From Entomortierella parvispora (lineage: Eukaryota > Mortierellomycota > Mortierellomycetes > Mortierellales > Mortierellaceae), in assembly GCA_963573315.1 (NCBI GenBank), contig OY752140.1:1240001-1304000 (forward strand): 64,000 bases of DNA, given 5' to 3'. Shown here in pieces: positions 55,021 to 64,000 of this stretch (positions are counted from its first letter, which is position 1; the number at the start of each line of letters is the position of its first letter). The translations under genes were made by a program, and so were the position numbers. The notes under the pieces are model-generated. The model worked only from the letters and a program-made list of their open reading frames with translations. It did not search any database and was not told where the DNA came from.

Positions 55021-58000
55021 TTAATTGCTCCACATCTCTCCCCATTCCAACCGATCTCGAGAGACCGTGATGTGAGGAGGATGATGCCACACAGACACAA
55101 ACTGATCGTAGTTCTTTGTCGACGGCTCTTGCCCCAATTGGCCTCGAGCTCGTTGGTGGTGTTCTGCTTGATCACGGTAGATGGCTCGCGCCTGCTCTAC
55201 CTTGGCTCGTGTCTTGAACGCTGATACAACTGCTCCTCTCAGGTATATATCCGCCTGTCGTTCTCCATCTCCAAGGGCACAGTAGCTTTGCCATATGGTT
55301 TGAGTGACGGTAGAATGTAGGTGGATGGCCAGAGGTGGCAGGTCCGCTACTCGGGGCCAACAGAGTATATCGTGATACACTATTGTGGGCAGCGGTCCTG
55401 TTTGACAGAGGGTTTCGATCCTCTCGCGGACTCGATCCCATTCTGCCAACACTTGTGGGCAGTCGTGAAAAGCGTGGACTGTGTTCTCATGGACTTGTAT
55501 CGGTGGGTCATGGGCGATGCACCTCCTGCACCACTTGTTCTCCACCGGTTGATTGAGTATTATGGTCGACTTGAATCCCTTGGTCCATACCGCTCTGTGA
55601 TGGAGCTGGTACAGAAAGTGGCGCTCGTTGGGGCGTCGCTCGGTCGCCCAGAAGCGCTCCCAACACACCTTCCACTCTTCGTCCGGGATCGGAGGCATAG
55701 AGTTCCTTTCGGGATGAGGCCCAGGTCCCGTCCGGTCCACCTCGATGGATCTAAAGTTCATCAGGCTTGGGATGGCAGGCCAGTCCCTCTTGGCTTTAGG
55801 AAGAGGTCGTCCTACTTGGGCCTCTCGTGCTACTTTGCCCAGGTACAGACGAGCCCTCTTGACCTCAAAGGCGTTGGTCGCACACTCGCCATCAAAGAGT
55901 TGGAAGCGATATCCAATTCTTCGCTCTGGGCGCGGGGCCTCTTTGATGTCCAGCTCCTGGAAGGCATGGACACTGGCGAGGATGCTGGCTGGGAGAGGGG
56001 GGTCTGACAGGCCCAATAGCCTTGTCCCTCTCTGTGTTGGGTTTTCTAGAGCAAAAATGGCTTGACCTCCGCCGTTGGCTGTCCCCTCTCTGACAATCGT
56101 CTCCAGCAGAGGAACCCATCTCTGGGCCGGGGTCTCCAGTCGGCGTGCCATCCATTTTGCTTTCAGGGCTTTGATCTGGTGTTCGGGGTGCAAGAGTCCG
56201 TATCCACCCCATTTCTTGGGCTGGCGGTACCAATTCAGACTCACACGAGCGTTTGTTGTTGGCCACAAAATGTGACGGGTCAGCTTGTCCAACTCCTGGT
56301 AGAACGACGCCGTAAAGGTGTAGAATGGTGCGACATACCACAGCTTTGACAAAAAGTACGCGTTCAGTACCGTAACACGACCTTCAAACGTCAGCTTTCT
56401 CAATCGCCATCCAGCAATTGCGTTCTCCAGTTTTCTGAGAATTCCCTTCTCAATCCCCTTCATGTCGCGTTCACCTGACTGCAACACGATTCCCAAGTGC
56501 TCAAATGCGGTCCCGAAGGGCACCGCATTGACATTTGGGACAGCGATGACCGTGTGAGCGGTCTCGGTCAGAGGGATCAGAGTGGACTTGTCGTGGTTGA
56601 TGCGAGCCCCAGACGCCGCTTCGTGGAGCCGGATTGCATTCTGAGCGTGGATATCATCTCCTGGTCCCATCAGCAGATTGGTGTCATCTGCAAAGGCGGC
56701 AACCTTGGGACGGATGCCAGGGACCATGGGCCCCCTGGCGGTTCGTGTGTAATGTAAAAGGAACGGTTCCAGTACAAAATTGAACAAGATCGGCGCGAGG
56801 GGATCACCTTGGCGGAGTCCTCTCTTGATCTGGTACGGATCCGATTTGCGCGACCCCAAGTGGATGGTTGCCTCTAGCTCTGTGTAACAAAGCTTGATCC
56901 AGTGCCTGAGCCTCGGGCCAAATCCAAAGCGCTCCAAGCACAGATGCAGGTATCCCCATTCCACCCTGTCATACGCCTTTTGCTGATCCAGACTCAAGAT
57001 CGAAGCGTCTCCCTTGCTCCCGTCTTGAAAGTAATGAACCAACAACTCCAGCAACATGACGTTGTCGTGTCCTTGCCGTTCTGGGATAAATCCCGTTTGA
57101 TGAACATTCAAGATCTTGTCGGCAACAGGGTTCATCCGGTTGGTCAAGACCTTTGTAAAAATCTTGTAATCACACTGCGTGAGGGAAATAGGGCGGTAAT
57201 TCCCTATTTGCTCCGCATCCCCCTTTTTGAACAGCAAGATAGTCAGAGACTGACCATGCGATTCGGGCATAGACGCGACTGATCCTGGCTTGATATCGTT
57301 AAATATCTCCATGAGGACCGGTGTGATCTTGGATTTGAAAGCTTTGTAGAATGCGTAGGTGAGCCCGTCAGTTCCTGGAGAGGATCGAGCCGCCATGGCT
57401 TGAATCGCAGACGCAATCTCTCCCTCCGTGAGATCCGCATCCAGATCGATCTTATCTCTGGCGTTCACCGACGTGTGGACTGCACTCAGGAGCGTCTCCT
57501 GTGCGGTCCGGTCTGTCGGCTCTGACGTGTATAGCTCAGAATAAAACTCGCGGGCGATCGATTCAATCGAGTCCATGTCCTCTTTTGATTCTCCCTCCCT
57601 ATTTTTAAGAGCTGCGATGGTTGCTTTCCTACGGCGTGCGTGAAGGAGCATGGTAAAAAACGGCGTGGCCTTCTCTCCTTCCTCCACCCATTTCACCTTG
57701 GCCATCAGCGCCACCTTTTGAAGTTCGTACTGGGACAGCTCGGCCAGGTCATCAAGACATTGCAACCTCCTTGCAATTGCCTTCTTGTTCCTGGGGTGCT
57801 GGTCGAGAGTTGCGTCCGCTTGCGCGAGATCCCTGGTCAACTTTCGACGCTTGTCCATGTTATCTCTTCTTTTTTTCTTTGCATATTTCAGACCTTCCTC
57901 CAAGATCCTGGTCTTGCACTCGTCCCAACAGGTGGACATGGGTGGCGAGTCGGGCTGACTCCTCTTCTCTGCCAGATCCGCAAAGAGAGAGTCCACCTTT

Positions 58001-59052
58001 TCCACAAAGGTCGGGTCGTGCAACAGACGCTCATCCAATACCTCGGAAGCACAGTATGGAGGTTTGCCCGTAGTAAAAAGTGTGGCAGAGACTAGTCGAT
58101 GGTCGAGCTTGGATTTTTTGTCGGGCCAGTAGATGTCGCAAGAGCGAACCTCCTGGGCCGAGACTAATCCAAGCATTGTAGCCGACACCATCAGATAGTC
58201 AATCCTTGAGTTTGTGTTTAAAATAATTCCGGGCTGTCCCGGAGTTGCTGGGTTCTCCACCAGGTCATCGTCTCTGTCTAGCATAGCTAGCAGCTCCGCC
58301 CCATCCCCTATCGCTGGCCTCTCCCTCTCGAGCTCTAGCGGATCCGCGGCCTCCAAAAAGGCGCGACGGATTGCCATGTTCTGGGGGGTGACGGCGACAG
58401 TCCTGACGTGGTAGTGAGTATAGTATGGTTTGTTCTTTGTCCGAGGGAGGGCAGTGTCCACCAGGTTCAGCGGCGTCATCAAGGCGTCCACTACATTCTG
58501 CCAGGGTGCAGTGTAGCGGTATTCTTGTTGAAGTTCTACTGTTCGTGGAGGGTTCCTGTCTAACATCGGGTGCATTGTGTTGTTGAAATCTCCCAGGACG
58601 ACTGTGAGAGGGTGTGCAATTCTGCCCACGTCCAATCTGGCAAGAAAAATTGGCTGTTCTCTGTCGTTGGCTGGAAGATATAAGTTTGTGATCCTAAGAG
58701 TATCCTCATCCTGTCCTGCCGCTTTGAGGATGGCCGATAGGATACGGCCTTCTCCAAGCTCCACAGTGTCGGTGAGGAAGAATCTTTCATGACATACCAG
58801 CAGGCCGCAATAACGGGTAAAGAGGGACTTGCCCCTCTCCCCCCAATCTCTTGTCCATTTGGCTTTGACGGTGTCATTAAAGATCCCAAAGTTTGCGGTC
58901 TCCTGGATCGCAATGATGTCAATTGGTTGATTTTTTAACCATGCAAAGAATGCACGGCGATTCTCATCGCTGAGAATAGATCTTACGTTCAACGTCGCTA
59001 CCCGAAGGTTGGCATACGTGGACGCGTTCGGTGGTATAGGTTGTACAGGCAT
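55021..59052 (-). CDS. LINE ORF2 protein, copy 6
   Basis: 1343 aa, uninterrupted, with all catalytic motifs. Differences from copy 2 include MLGLVSAQ for MLGSVSAQ, FTTGKPPY for FTTDKPPY, EKVDSLF for EKVNSLF, LAELSQYE for LGELSKYE, GILRKLEN for GILGKLEN and TVSRDRLE for TVFRDRLE. Open frames despite this drift suggest it was, or recently was, under selection for function. Confidence 0.93.
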   Translation of the reverse strand: MPVQPIPPNASTYANLRVATLNVRSILSDENRRAFFAWLKNQPIDIIAIQETANFGIFNDTVKAKWTRDWGERGKSLFTRYCGLLVCHERFFLTDTVELGEGRILSAILKAAGQDEDTLRITNLYLPANDREQPIFLARLDVGRIAHPLTVVLGDFNNTMHPMLDRNPPRTVELQQEYRYTAPWQNVVDALMTPLNLVDTALPRTKNKPYYTHYHVRTVAVTPQNMAIRRAFLEAADPLELERERPAIGDGAELLAMLDRDDDLVENPATPGQPGIILNTNSRIDYLMVSATMLGLVSAQEVRSCDIYWPDKKSKLDHRLVSATLFTTGKPPYCASEVLDERLLHDPTFVEKVDSLFADLAEKRSQPDSPPMSTCWDECKTRILEEGLKYAKKKRRDNMDKRRKLTRDLAQADATLDQHPRNKKAIARRLQCLDDLAELSQYELQKVALMAKVKWVEEGEKATPFFTMLLHARRRKATIAALKNREGESKEDMDSIESIAREFYSELYTSEPTDRTAQETLLSAVHTSVNARDKIDLDADLTEGEIASAIQAMAARSSPGTDGLTYAFYKAFKSKITPVLMEIFNDIKPGSVASMPESHGQSLTILLFKKGDAEQIGNYRPISLTQCDYKIFTKVLTNRMNPVADKILNVHQTGFIPERQGHDNVMLLELLVHYFQDGSKGDASILSLDQQKAYDRVEWGYLHLCLERFGFGPRLRHWIKLCYTELEATIHLGSRKSDPYQIKRGLRQGDPLAPILFNFVLEPFLLHYTRTARGPMVPGIRPKVAAFADDTNLLMGPGDDIHAQNAIRLHEAASGARINHDKSTLIPLTETAHTVIAVPNVNAVPFGTAFEHLGIVLQSGERDMKGIEKGILRKLENAIAGWRLRKLTFEGRVTVLNAYFLSKLWYVAPFYTFTASFYQELDKLTRHILWPTTNARVSLNWYRQPKKWGGYGLLHPEHQIKALKAKWMARRLETPAQRWVPLLETIVREGTANGGGQAIFALENPTQRGTRLLGLSDPPLPASILASVHAFQELDIKEAPRPERRIGYRFQLFDGECATNAFEVKRARLYLGKVAREAQVGRPLPKAKRDWPAIPSLMNFRSIEVDRTGPGPHPERNSMPPIPDEEWKVCWERFWATERRPNERHFLYQLHHRAVWTKGFKSTIILNQPVENKWCRRCIAHDPPIQVHENTVHAFHDCPQVLAEWDRVRERIETLCQTGPLPTIVYHDILCWPRVADLPPLAIHLHSTVTQTIWQSYCALGDGERQADIYLRGAVVSAFKTRAKVEQARAIYRDQAEHHQRARGQLGQEPSTKNYDQFVSVWHHPPHITVSRDRLEWGEMWSN

Positions 59053-59096
59053 TGGGAAAAAGCAGTTGGAAGAAGGCGACGGGCAGAGACAAGTCT

Positions 59097-61448
59097 CTAC
59101 TTAGTCGACTTGCTGGCTCTCGTCGTCGGTTTTCCAATGGGCTTCCCAATTGGTTTCCCGACTGGCTTCACAATTGATTTCCCATTCGACTTTTTTCTGA
59201 TTCGGGCGGCCATCTTGAGCGTTATCATCGCCTCCACCTCGGCTCTAGACCGACCTGATGTTTTCATATACATCTCGATGTCTACCTCTTCCGGGTCCAT
59301 ATCATCCATAAAGTCATCCTCGTCCAAGATGTTATGGTTATTGTCTGCTGCCCTGAAAGCTTCCGCCGCTGCCGAGGCCTCATCTGCAGCTTCCCCTGCA
59401 GCTGCTGCCGCAGCTGCTTGCCAGGCTTCCTGCTGGGCCTGTTCCCATTGCTGACGGGCCTGTTCCTGTGCTAACCAGGCTTCCTGCTGGCGGGCGTATT
59501 CCTGTGCTAACCGGGCCTGTTCGTCTTCTGCCCTGATCATAGCTTGTTGGGCAGCTGCTACCTTCGCCGCCTCTTGCTCCTGTGCGATCTTGGATGATGT
59601 TGCTGTTTGAATATCGGCAGAGGTGGACTCTGCAGTCTGGTTACCGTTGCTGACTGCATTAGTACCCTTGACGGTCTCAGTGGGACCGCTCGTTCCTGAC
59701 CCTGCTGCTCCAGAGCTGTTTCCAGATGGTGCAAAGGTCACACTAGCTTTGGTAGCAGTAGGAGTGTTCTTGCTGTTGGATACAGCAGAGCCCTCCTCTG
59801 TCCCCCTGTTAACGTCCACCCGAGCTTCGGACTCCTTCCTCTGCTCCTGGTGGTCGTCGGTGTTGGCTTTGGCCTTCCCCTTGCCTTTGCTTCCACCGCC
59901 GTCTTCGGGTTTTTTCCCTCCTCCATTGCCTGCTCCACTGGCACTTCCCTGTTGAGTCTTCTTCCTCTCCACAGGGTTGTCCGAGTCGGATTGCGGGCCA
60001 GGACGGGATCTTGTACTGTAAGGACGTTTCTTCTGTCCTACCGTAGTCCATTCCTCCTCATTGTCTCGCTGCGTATTGATTTTGTTTGAACCAGCTTTAT
60101 TGGCTGTGGATTTGTTGCCTGACTGACTATGGGTGTTGACTGTTGGCTGGGTGATTTCAGTGTCCGGAAATGCCTTCACCATCATCGCTGTCTCCAACGG
60201 CTCTCCTTGATCCACCGACCAAGTGATTGGATGAGGACACTCCCTCCTGATGTGCTCGTCCGTCCCACATCTGTAACAGACCTTGCCTCCCTTGGGCCAG
60301 GTAAACAGAGTGTTTACTCCTGACAGCGCCGCCATCCGGGGCAGCTGCAGGTCCTTGAGCTTTCCAGAGGGGATCTCCAGGATGAAATCCACCACTCCTG
60401 TCAACGTCTCCTTTGATCCCGTCACATAATGCGGGTTGATGTATTTGATCTCCCCTGCTTCCTGGAAGATCCGCTTCAATTCTTTCTCAAGGTCGTCAGG
60501 GTCCAACTCAAAGACCGATTCCGCTCGGATTTGAAGTCGAGACCCCGTCGAGTGCACCGCTCTTTCCACTCGGAGACGGACGCCCTTGACCACCACAGGG
60601 GTGACGAGAAATTCCTCCAGGTCCTTTGCATGGAGGAATCCGACAACTGAGATCCCGTATGTATCGTTCTTCAGGACACAACGTGCATCTAGGAGTTTGT
60701 TCAACTCCAGTTGCAGGTCCTCTGCCCTGACCTTTGTGTTCTCATAAATAATAACCGCCGCTCCCCTTCTAAGCCGTGTAAAGTGCTGGGGGAGTTGGGC
60801 CTGTACCCTGGCCTCGACTCGGCGACGAAGAACCTCCTGACTGCGTTTGGACTCTGCACGGGCACCCGCAGCAAAGGCGTATGTCCGAATCGGCATCGGA
60901 CCCGCCGCGGGCATGGGAGGAATGGGAGCCTGCTCCTCCATCTCCTCATCCCTCAGACCCGAGGGGGATGAAGCGGCAGACTTCGACGATGATGATGACA
61001 CAGGACCAGTCCCTCCTGACTGTCCTGCAGGCTTCTCCAAGACTAAAGCCGATTTCAATGGCACCCTACCAGAGGTGGGGCGTGCGGATGGCTGCCCAGG
61101 CTCATCGGCACGACCAGACGTGGTAGTGGTGGACAAAGAAGACGGCTCACCCCCAGGGGTGGTCTTGGCCGTTGAGTTGTGGACTAGGGCGTTCCCTCCT
61201 GAACCCCTGCCAGAGGTGGATGATGCGGATGGTTCTCCAGGCCAATCGGCATCATGCGACGTGGCAGGTTGGTTCAGGGGTGATCGCTCACCCGCGAGGG
61301 TGGTCCTAACGGACGAAATGGGCTGACCCGATGCGGCCGCCTCGGCACTGACACTAGCGTTGGTGGAGATAGATCCCACCCCCAAAGGGTCTATCCCGGC
61401 AACTGTAGTGACCAGATGCGGAGACGCAGGCATGTTTGGGTCGTCCAT
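59097..61448 (-). CDS. LINE ORF1 protein, copy 6
   Basis: 783 aa from the ATG at 61448. Changes relative to the other copies cluster near the N-terminus (DADWPGEPSAS for DADRLGRPSAS, GGNALVHNST for GGTAVVHNTT) and C-terminus (DNNHNILDED for DNTHDIFDED, KSNGKSIVKPVGK for KSTGKSIVKAVGK). The central RNA-binding and CCHC regions are conserved. Confidence 0.88.
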   Translation of the reverse strand: MDDPNMPASPHLVTTVAGIDPLGVGSISTNASVSAEAAASGQPISSVRTTLAGERSPLNQPATSHDADWPGEPSASSTSGRGSGGNALVHNSTAKTTPGGEPSSLSTTTTSGRADEPGQPSARPTSGRVPLKSALVLEKPAGQSGGTGPVSSSSSKSAASSPSGLRDEEMEEQAPIPPMPAAGPMPIRTYAFAAGARAESKRSQEVLRRRVEARVQAQLPQHFTRLRRGAAVIIYENTKVRAEDLQLELNKLLDARCVLKNDTYGISVVGFLHAKDLEEFLVTPVVVKGVRLRVERAVHSTGSRLQIRAESVFELDPDDLEKELKRIFQEAGEIKYINPHYVTGSKETLTGVVDFILEIPSGKLKDLQLPRMAALSGVNTLFTWPKGGKVCYRCGTDEHIRRECPHPITWSVDQGEPLETAMMVKAFPDTEITQPTVNTHSQSGNKSTANKAGSNKINTQRDNEEEWTTVGQKKRPYSTRSRPGPQSDSDNPVERKKTQQGSASGAGNGGGKKPEDGGGSKGKGKAKANTDDHQEQRKESEARVDVNRGTEEGSAVSNSKNTPTATKASVTFAPSGNSSGAAGSGTSGPTETVKGTNAVSNGNQTAESTSADIQTATSSKIAQEQEAAKVAAAQQAMIRAEDEQARLAQEYARQQEAWLAQEQARQQWEQAQQEAWQAAAAAAAGEAADEASAAAEAFRAADNNHNILDEDDFMDDMDPEEVDIEMYMKTSGRSRAEVEAMITLKMAARIRKKSNGKSIVKPVGKPIGKPIGKPTTRASKSTK

Positions 61449-61622
61449 GGTGACGAGTTGTTGATTCACGGTGGTGTGATGGTCCTTCCCGGAGCTGAGC
61501 ACTTTGCTAATGACCGACGAAATGCAATGAGCAAAAAAGCGATGAGGATGAACAAAAAACTGAAAGTAACAGTGACTGCTAATTCAATTATTTGCGGAAC
61601 TGGGAAAGAAAGAGTTGCTCTG

Positions 61623-61646
61623 CTCTACCGATTGAGCTAGCCGGGC
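61623..61646 (-). repeat. tRNA-Lys 5' half between copies 6 and 7
   Basis: Exact copy of tRNA nucleotides 1-24, with the matching 25th base at 61622, joined to the 3' end of copy 7 on its right. Confidence 0.93.
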
Positions 61647-64000
61647 GAAGAGAGAGATACTCTTCGGTTTATTCCATGCGGGGGGGTGCCGAAGCTTTCC
61701 CAAAGTGTTCCCCCTCGCTGGTAATGATAAAGGTTACTACTGCCGAACTATCTGTTTTTTCTAAAAAAAGTGGCTCGCCCTGCGCTAAGCGGGAACAAGG
61801 GCTTCACGATCCATACAGATCGGGCCCAGGGAGGTAGGGGTGGAAGACTATTTAGGAAAAAGGCGACGGAAACGGCGGCCCTTGGTCATGACAAGTGAGG
61901 GAGTGACACCCGAGAGGAGCGTCAGAGCCCTTGGCATGGATCTTCTGGATCTTGCAAGGATCCAGGGGTGCTCTTCGAGTAGGGCAGGGAGCCACCTACT
62001 CACGAGCACTGCTTCTCAGAGGCGGGGAGAAGCAGCGACCGCAGATTTTATTTTTTTTTGGTCGGTTCCTGCTCATCTCTTGTTGGTAAAGAGACGAACC
62101 GATGCCTGTTGGAGGTCTTGACGGAGAAGGAGACCCGCTCGCGTTCTCGACCTTGCGTTTTCTGTTTTTTTGGTTTTTGTGTTTCGGGTCTGTTTTTCTG
62201 GCGGGGCGGTCAATTGCAGGAGTCGATCGTCCCTGATTTTGTTTTTTATCGTTCGGGACCGTGCGTGCAAACTTAATTGCTCCACATCTCTCCCCATTCC
62301 AGCCGATCTCGAAAGACCGTGATGTGAGGAGGATGGTGCCACACAGACACAAACTGGTCGTAGTTCTTTGTCGACGGCTCTTGCCCTAATTGGCCTCGAG
62401 CTCGTTGGTGGTGTTCCACTTGATCACGGTAGATGGCTCGCGCCTGTTCTACCTTGGCTCGTGTCTTGAACGTTGATACAACTGCTCCTCTCAGGTATAT
62501 ATCCGCCTGTCGTTCTCCATCTCCAAGGGCACAATAGCTTTGCCATATGGTTTGAGTGACGGTAGAATGCAGGTGGATGGCCAGAGGTGGCAGGTCCGCT
62601 ACTCGGGGCCAACAGAGTATATCGTGATACACTATTGTGGGCAGCGGTCCTGTTTGACAGAGGGTTTCGATCCTCTCGCGGACTCGATCCCATTCTGCCA
62701 ACACTTGTGGGCAGTCGTGAAAAGCATGGACTGTGTTCTCATGGACTTGTATCGGTGGGTCATGGGCGATGCACCTCCTGCACCACTTGTTCTCCACCGG
62801 TTGATTGAGTATTATGGTCGACTTGAATCCCTTGGTCCATACCGCTCTGTGATGGAGCTGGTACAGAAAGTGGCGCTCGTTGGGGCGTCGCTCGGTCGCC
62901 CAGAAGCGCTCCCAACACACCTTCCACTCTTCGTCCGGGATCGGAGGCATAGAGTTCCTTTCGGGATGAGGCCCAGGTCCCGTCCGGTCCACCTCGATGG
63001 ATCTAAAGTTCATCAGGCTTGGGATGGCAGGCCAGTCCCTCTTGGCTTTAGGAAGAGGTCGTCCTACTTGGGCCTCTCGTGCTACTTTGCCCAGGTACAG
63101 ACGAGCCCTCTTGACCTCAAAGGCGTTGGTCGCACACTCGCCATCAAAGAGTTGGAAGCGATATCCAATTCTTCGCTCTGGGCGCGGGGCCTCTTTGATG
63201 TCCAGCTCCTGGAACGCATGGACACTGGCGAGGATGCTGGCTGGGAGAGGGGGGTCTGACAGGCCCAATAGCCTTGTCCCTCTCTGTGTTGGGTTTTCTA
63301 GAGCAAAAATGGCTTGACCTCCGCCGTTGGCTGTCCCCTCTCTGACAATCGTCTCCAACAGAGGAACCCATCTCTGGGCCGGGGTCTCCAGTCGGCGTGC
63401 CATCCATTTTGCTTTCAGGGCTTTGATCTGGTGTTCGGGGTGCAAGAGTCCGTATCCACCCCATTTCTTGGGCTGGCGGTACCAATTCAGACTCACACGA
63501 GCGTTTGTTGTTGGCCACAAAATGTGACGGGTCAGCTTGTCCAACTCCTGGTAGAACGACGCCGTAAAGGTGTAGAATGGTGCGACATACCACAGCTTTG
63601 ACAAAAAGTACGTGTTCAGTACCGTCACACGACCTTCAAACGTCAGCTTTCTCAATCGCCATCCAGCAATTGCGTTCTCCAGTTTTCCGAGAATTCCCTT
63701 CTCAATCCCCTTCATGTCGCGTTCACCTGACTGCAACACGATTCCCAAGTGCTCAAATGCGGTCCCGAAGGGCACCGCATTGACATTTGGGACAGCGATG
63801 ACCGTGTGAGCGGTCTCGGTCAGAGGGATCAGAGTGGATTTGTCGTGGTTGATGCGAGCCCCAGACGCCGCTTCGTGGAGCCGGATTGCATTCTGAGCGT
63901 GGATATCATCTCCTGGTCCCATCAGCAGATTGGTGTCATCTGCAAAGGCGGCAACCTTGGGACGGATGCCAGGGACCATGGGCCCCCTGGCGGTTCGTGT
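61647..64000 (-). mobile_element. tRNA-Lys LINE copy 7, cut by the window end
   Basis: Complete 3' UTR (61647-62272) and the C-terminal part of ORF2. The copy is mosaic: some stretches carry the variants of copy 6 and others those of copy 5. Its 5' half and any further copies lie beyond the window. Confidence 0.93.
62273..64000 (-). CDS. LINE ORF2 protein, copy 7 (C-terminal 576 codons in window)
   Basis: The open frame continues past the window edge. It contains the FADD reverse transcriptase motif (around 63940), thumb and linker, and the CRRC...VHAFHDC zinc finger. It differs from copy 5 at LPTIVYHD for LSTIVYHD (shared with copy 6) and VVSTFKTR for VVSAFKTR (private). Confidence 0.92.
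   Translation of the reverse strand, partial: TRTARGPMVPGIRPKVAAFADDTNLLMGPGDDIHAQNAIRLHEAASGARINHDKSTLIPLTETAHTVIAVPNVNAVPFGTAFEHLGIVLQSGERDMKGIEKGILGKLENAIAGWRLRKLTFEGRVTVLNTYFLSKLWYVAPFYTFTASFYQELDKLTRHILWPTTNARVSLNWYRQPKKWGGYGLLHPEHQIKALKAKWMARRLETPAQRWVPLLETIVREGTANGGGQAIFALENPTQRGTRLLGLSDPPLPASILASVHAFQELDIKEAPRPERRIGYRFQLFDGECATNAFEVKRARLYLGKVAREAQVGRPLPKAKRDWPAIPSLMNFRSIEVDRTGPGPHPERNSMPPIPDEEWKVCWERFWATERRPNERHFLYQLHHRAVWTKGFKSTIILNQPVENKWCRRCIAHDPPIQVHENTVHAFHDCPQVLAEWDRVRERIETLCQTGPLPTIVYHDILCWPRVADLPPLAIHLHSTVTQTIWQSYCALGDGERQADIYLRGAVVSTFKTRAKVEQARAIYRDQVEHHQRARGQLGQEPSTKNYDQFVSVWHHPPHITVFRDRLEWGEMWSN

Larger units (their letters stand above)
54395..61622 (-). mobile_element. tRNA-Lys LINE copy 6, full length, most diverged
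   Basis: About 7,228 bp. Both frames are intact, but it has more substitutions than copies 2, 4 and 5 (for example in ORF1 around residues 60-80 and near the C-terminus). In the 3' UTR, hairpin 2 reads GTGCTCGTGAGTAGG with CCTACTCGAAGAGCAC (54716-54757). The 5' junction again has the GAGCAGAGCAAC form. Confidence 0.94.

Noticed and set aside
23255-61646. tRNA halves as additional tRNA genes or as a CRISPR-like repeat array
   Set aside because: Each is only nucleotides 1-24 with no anticodon arm or B box, and the spacing is whole 7.2-kb elements. They are target duplications.

Overview
The window is a piece of a filamentous fungal nuclear genome. Spliced genes with short GT-AG introns (about 50-300 bp) encode fungal proteins: CPSF73/Ysh1, alpha-tubulin, Mdm10 of ERMES, V-ATPase subunit B, seipin and CipC-like proteins. 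Gene set, intron style and a Fanzor-type gene suggest an early-diverging fungus such as a Mortierella relative (Mucoromycota). That placement is inference; no rRNA or other taxonomic marker is present. Protein-coding coordinates are gene spans; exon limits are given in the evidence, and exon phases were checked so that summed lengths divide by three.

Left third (1-20.7 kb): single-copy housekeeping genes. CPSF73 (207-3095, +) converges on a very large seven-exon minus-strand gene (8737-3152). Its last third carries the RuvC and zinc-ribbon motifs of Fanzor, the eukaryotic TnpB relative. Then follow alpha-tubulin (+), MDM10 (-), an ACOT13-like thioesterase (-), V-ATPase subunit B (+) and seipin (+).

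Middle and right (22-64 kb): two opposed arrays of one LINE (non-LTR retrotransposon), each tied to a tRNA-Lys(CTT) gene. The full element is about 7.22 kb and has ORF1 (783 aa, RRM-like plus CCHC) and ORF2 (1343 aa, APE-type endonuclease, reverse transcriptase, C-terminal zinc finger). Every copy ends directly at nucleotide 1 of the tRNA sequence and is preceded by a copy of tRNA nucleotides 1-24. The simplest reading is a LINE that inserts inside the tRNA gene, duplicates its first 24-25 bp and so rebuilds an intact tRNA downstream. Array 1 (+): truncated copy 1, full copy 2, 101-bp remnant copy 3, full copy 4, intact tRNA 37862-37934. Array 2 (-), read from the tRNA outward: intact tRNA 47144-47072, full copy 5, full copy 6, copy 7 cut by the window end.

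Between the two tRNA genes (37.9-47.1 kb) lie a membrane-anchored alpha/beta hydrolase, a tandem trio of CipC/DUF3759-like genes whose middle member is broken by two frameshifts, and a roughly 650-bp foldback-like element rich in CCGCCGAC motifs. The most noteworthy content is the tRNA-Lys-specific, target-restoring LINE and the 1,694-aa Fanzor-like protein.
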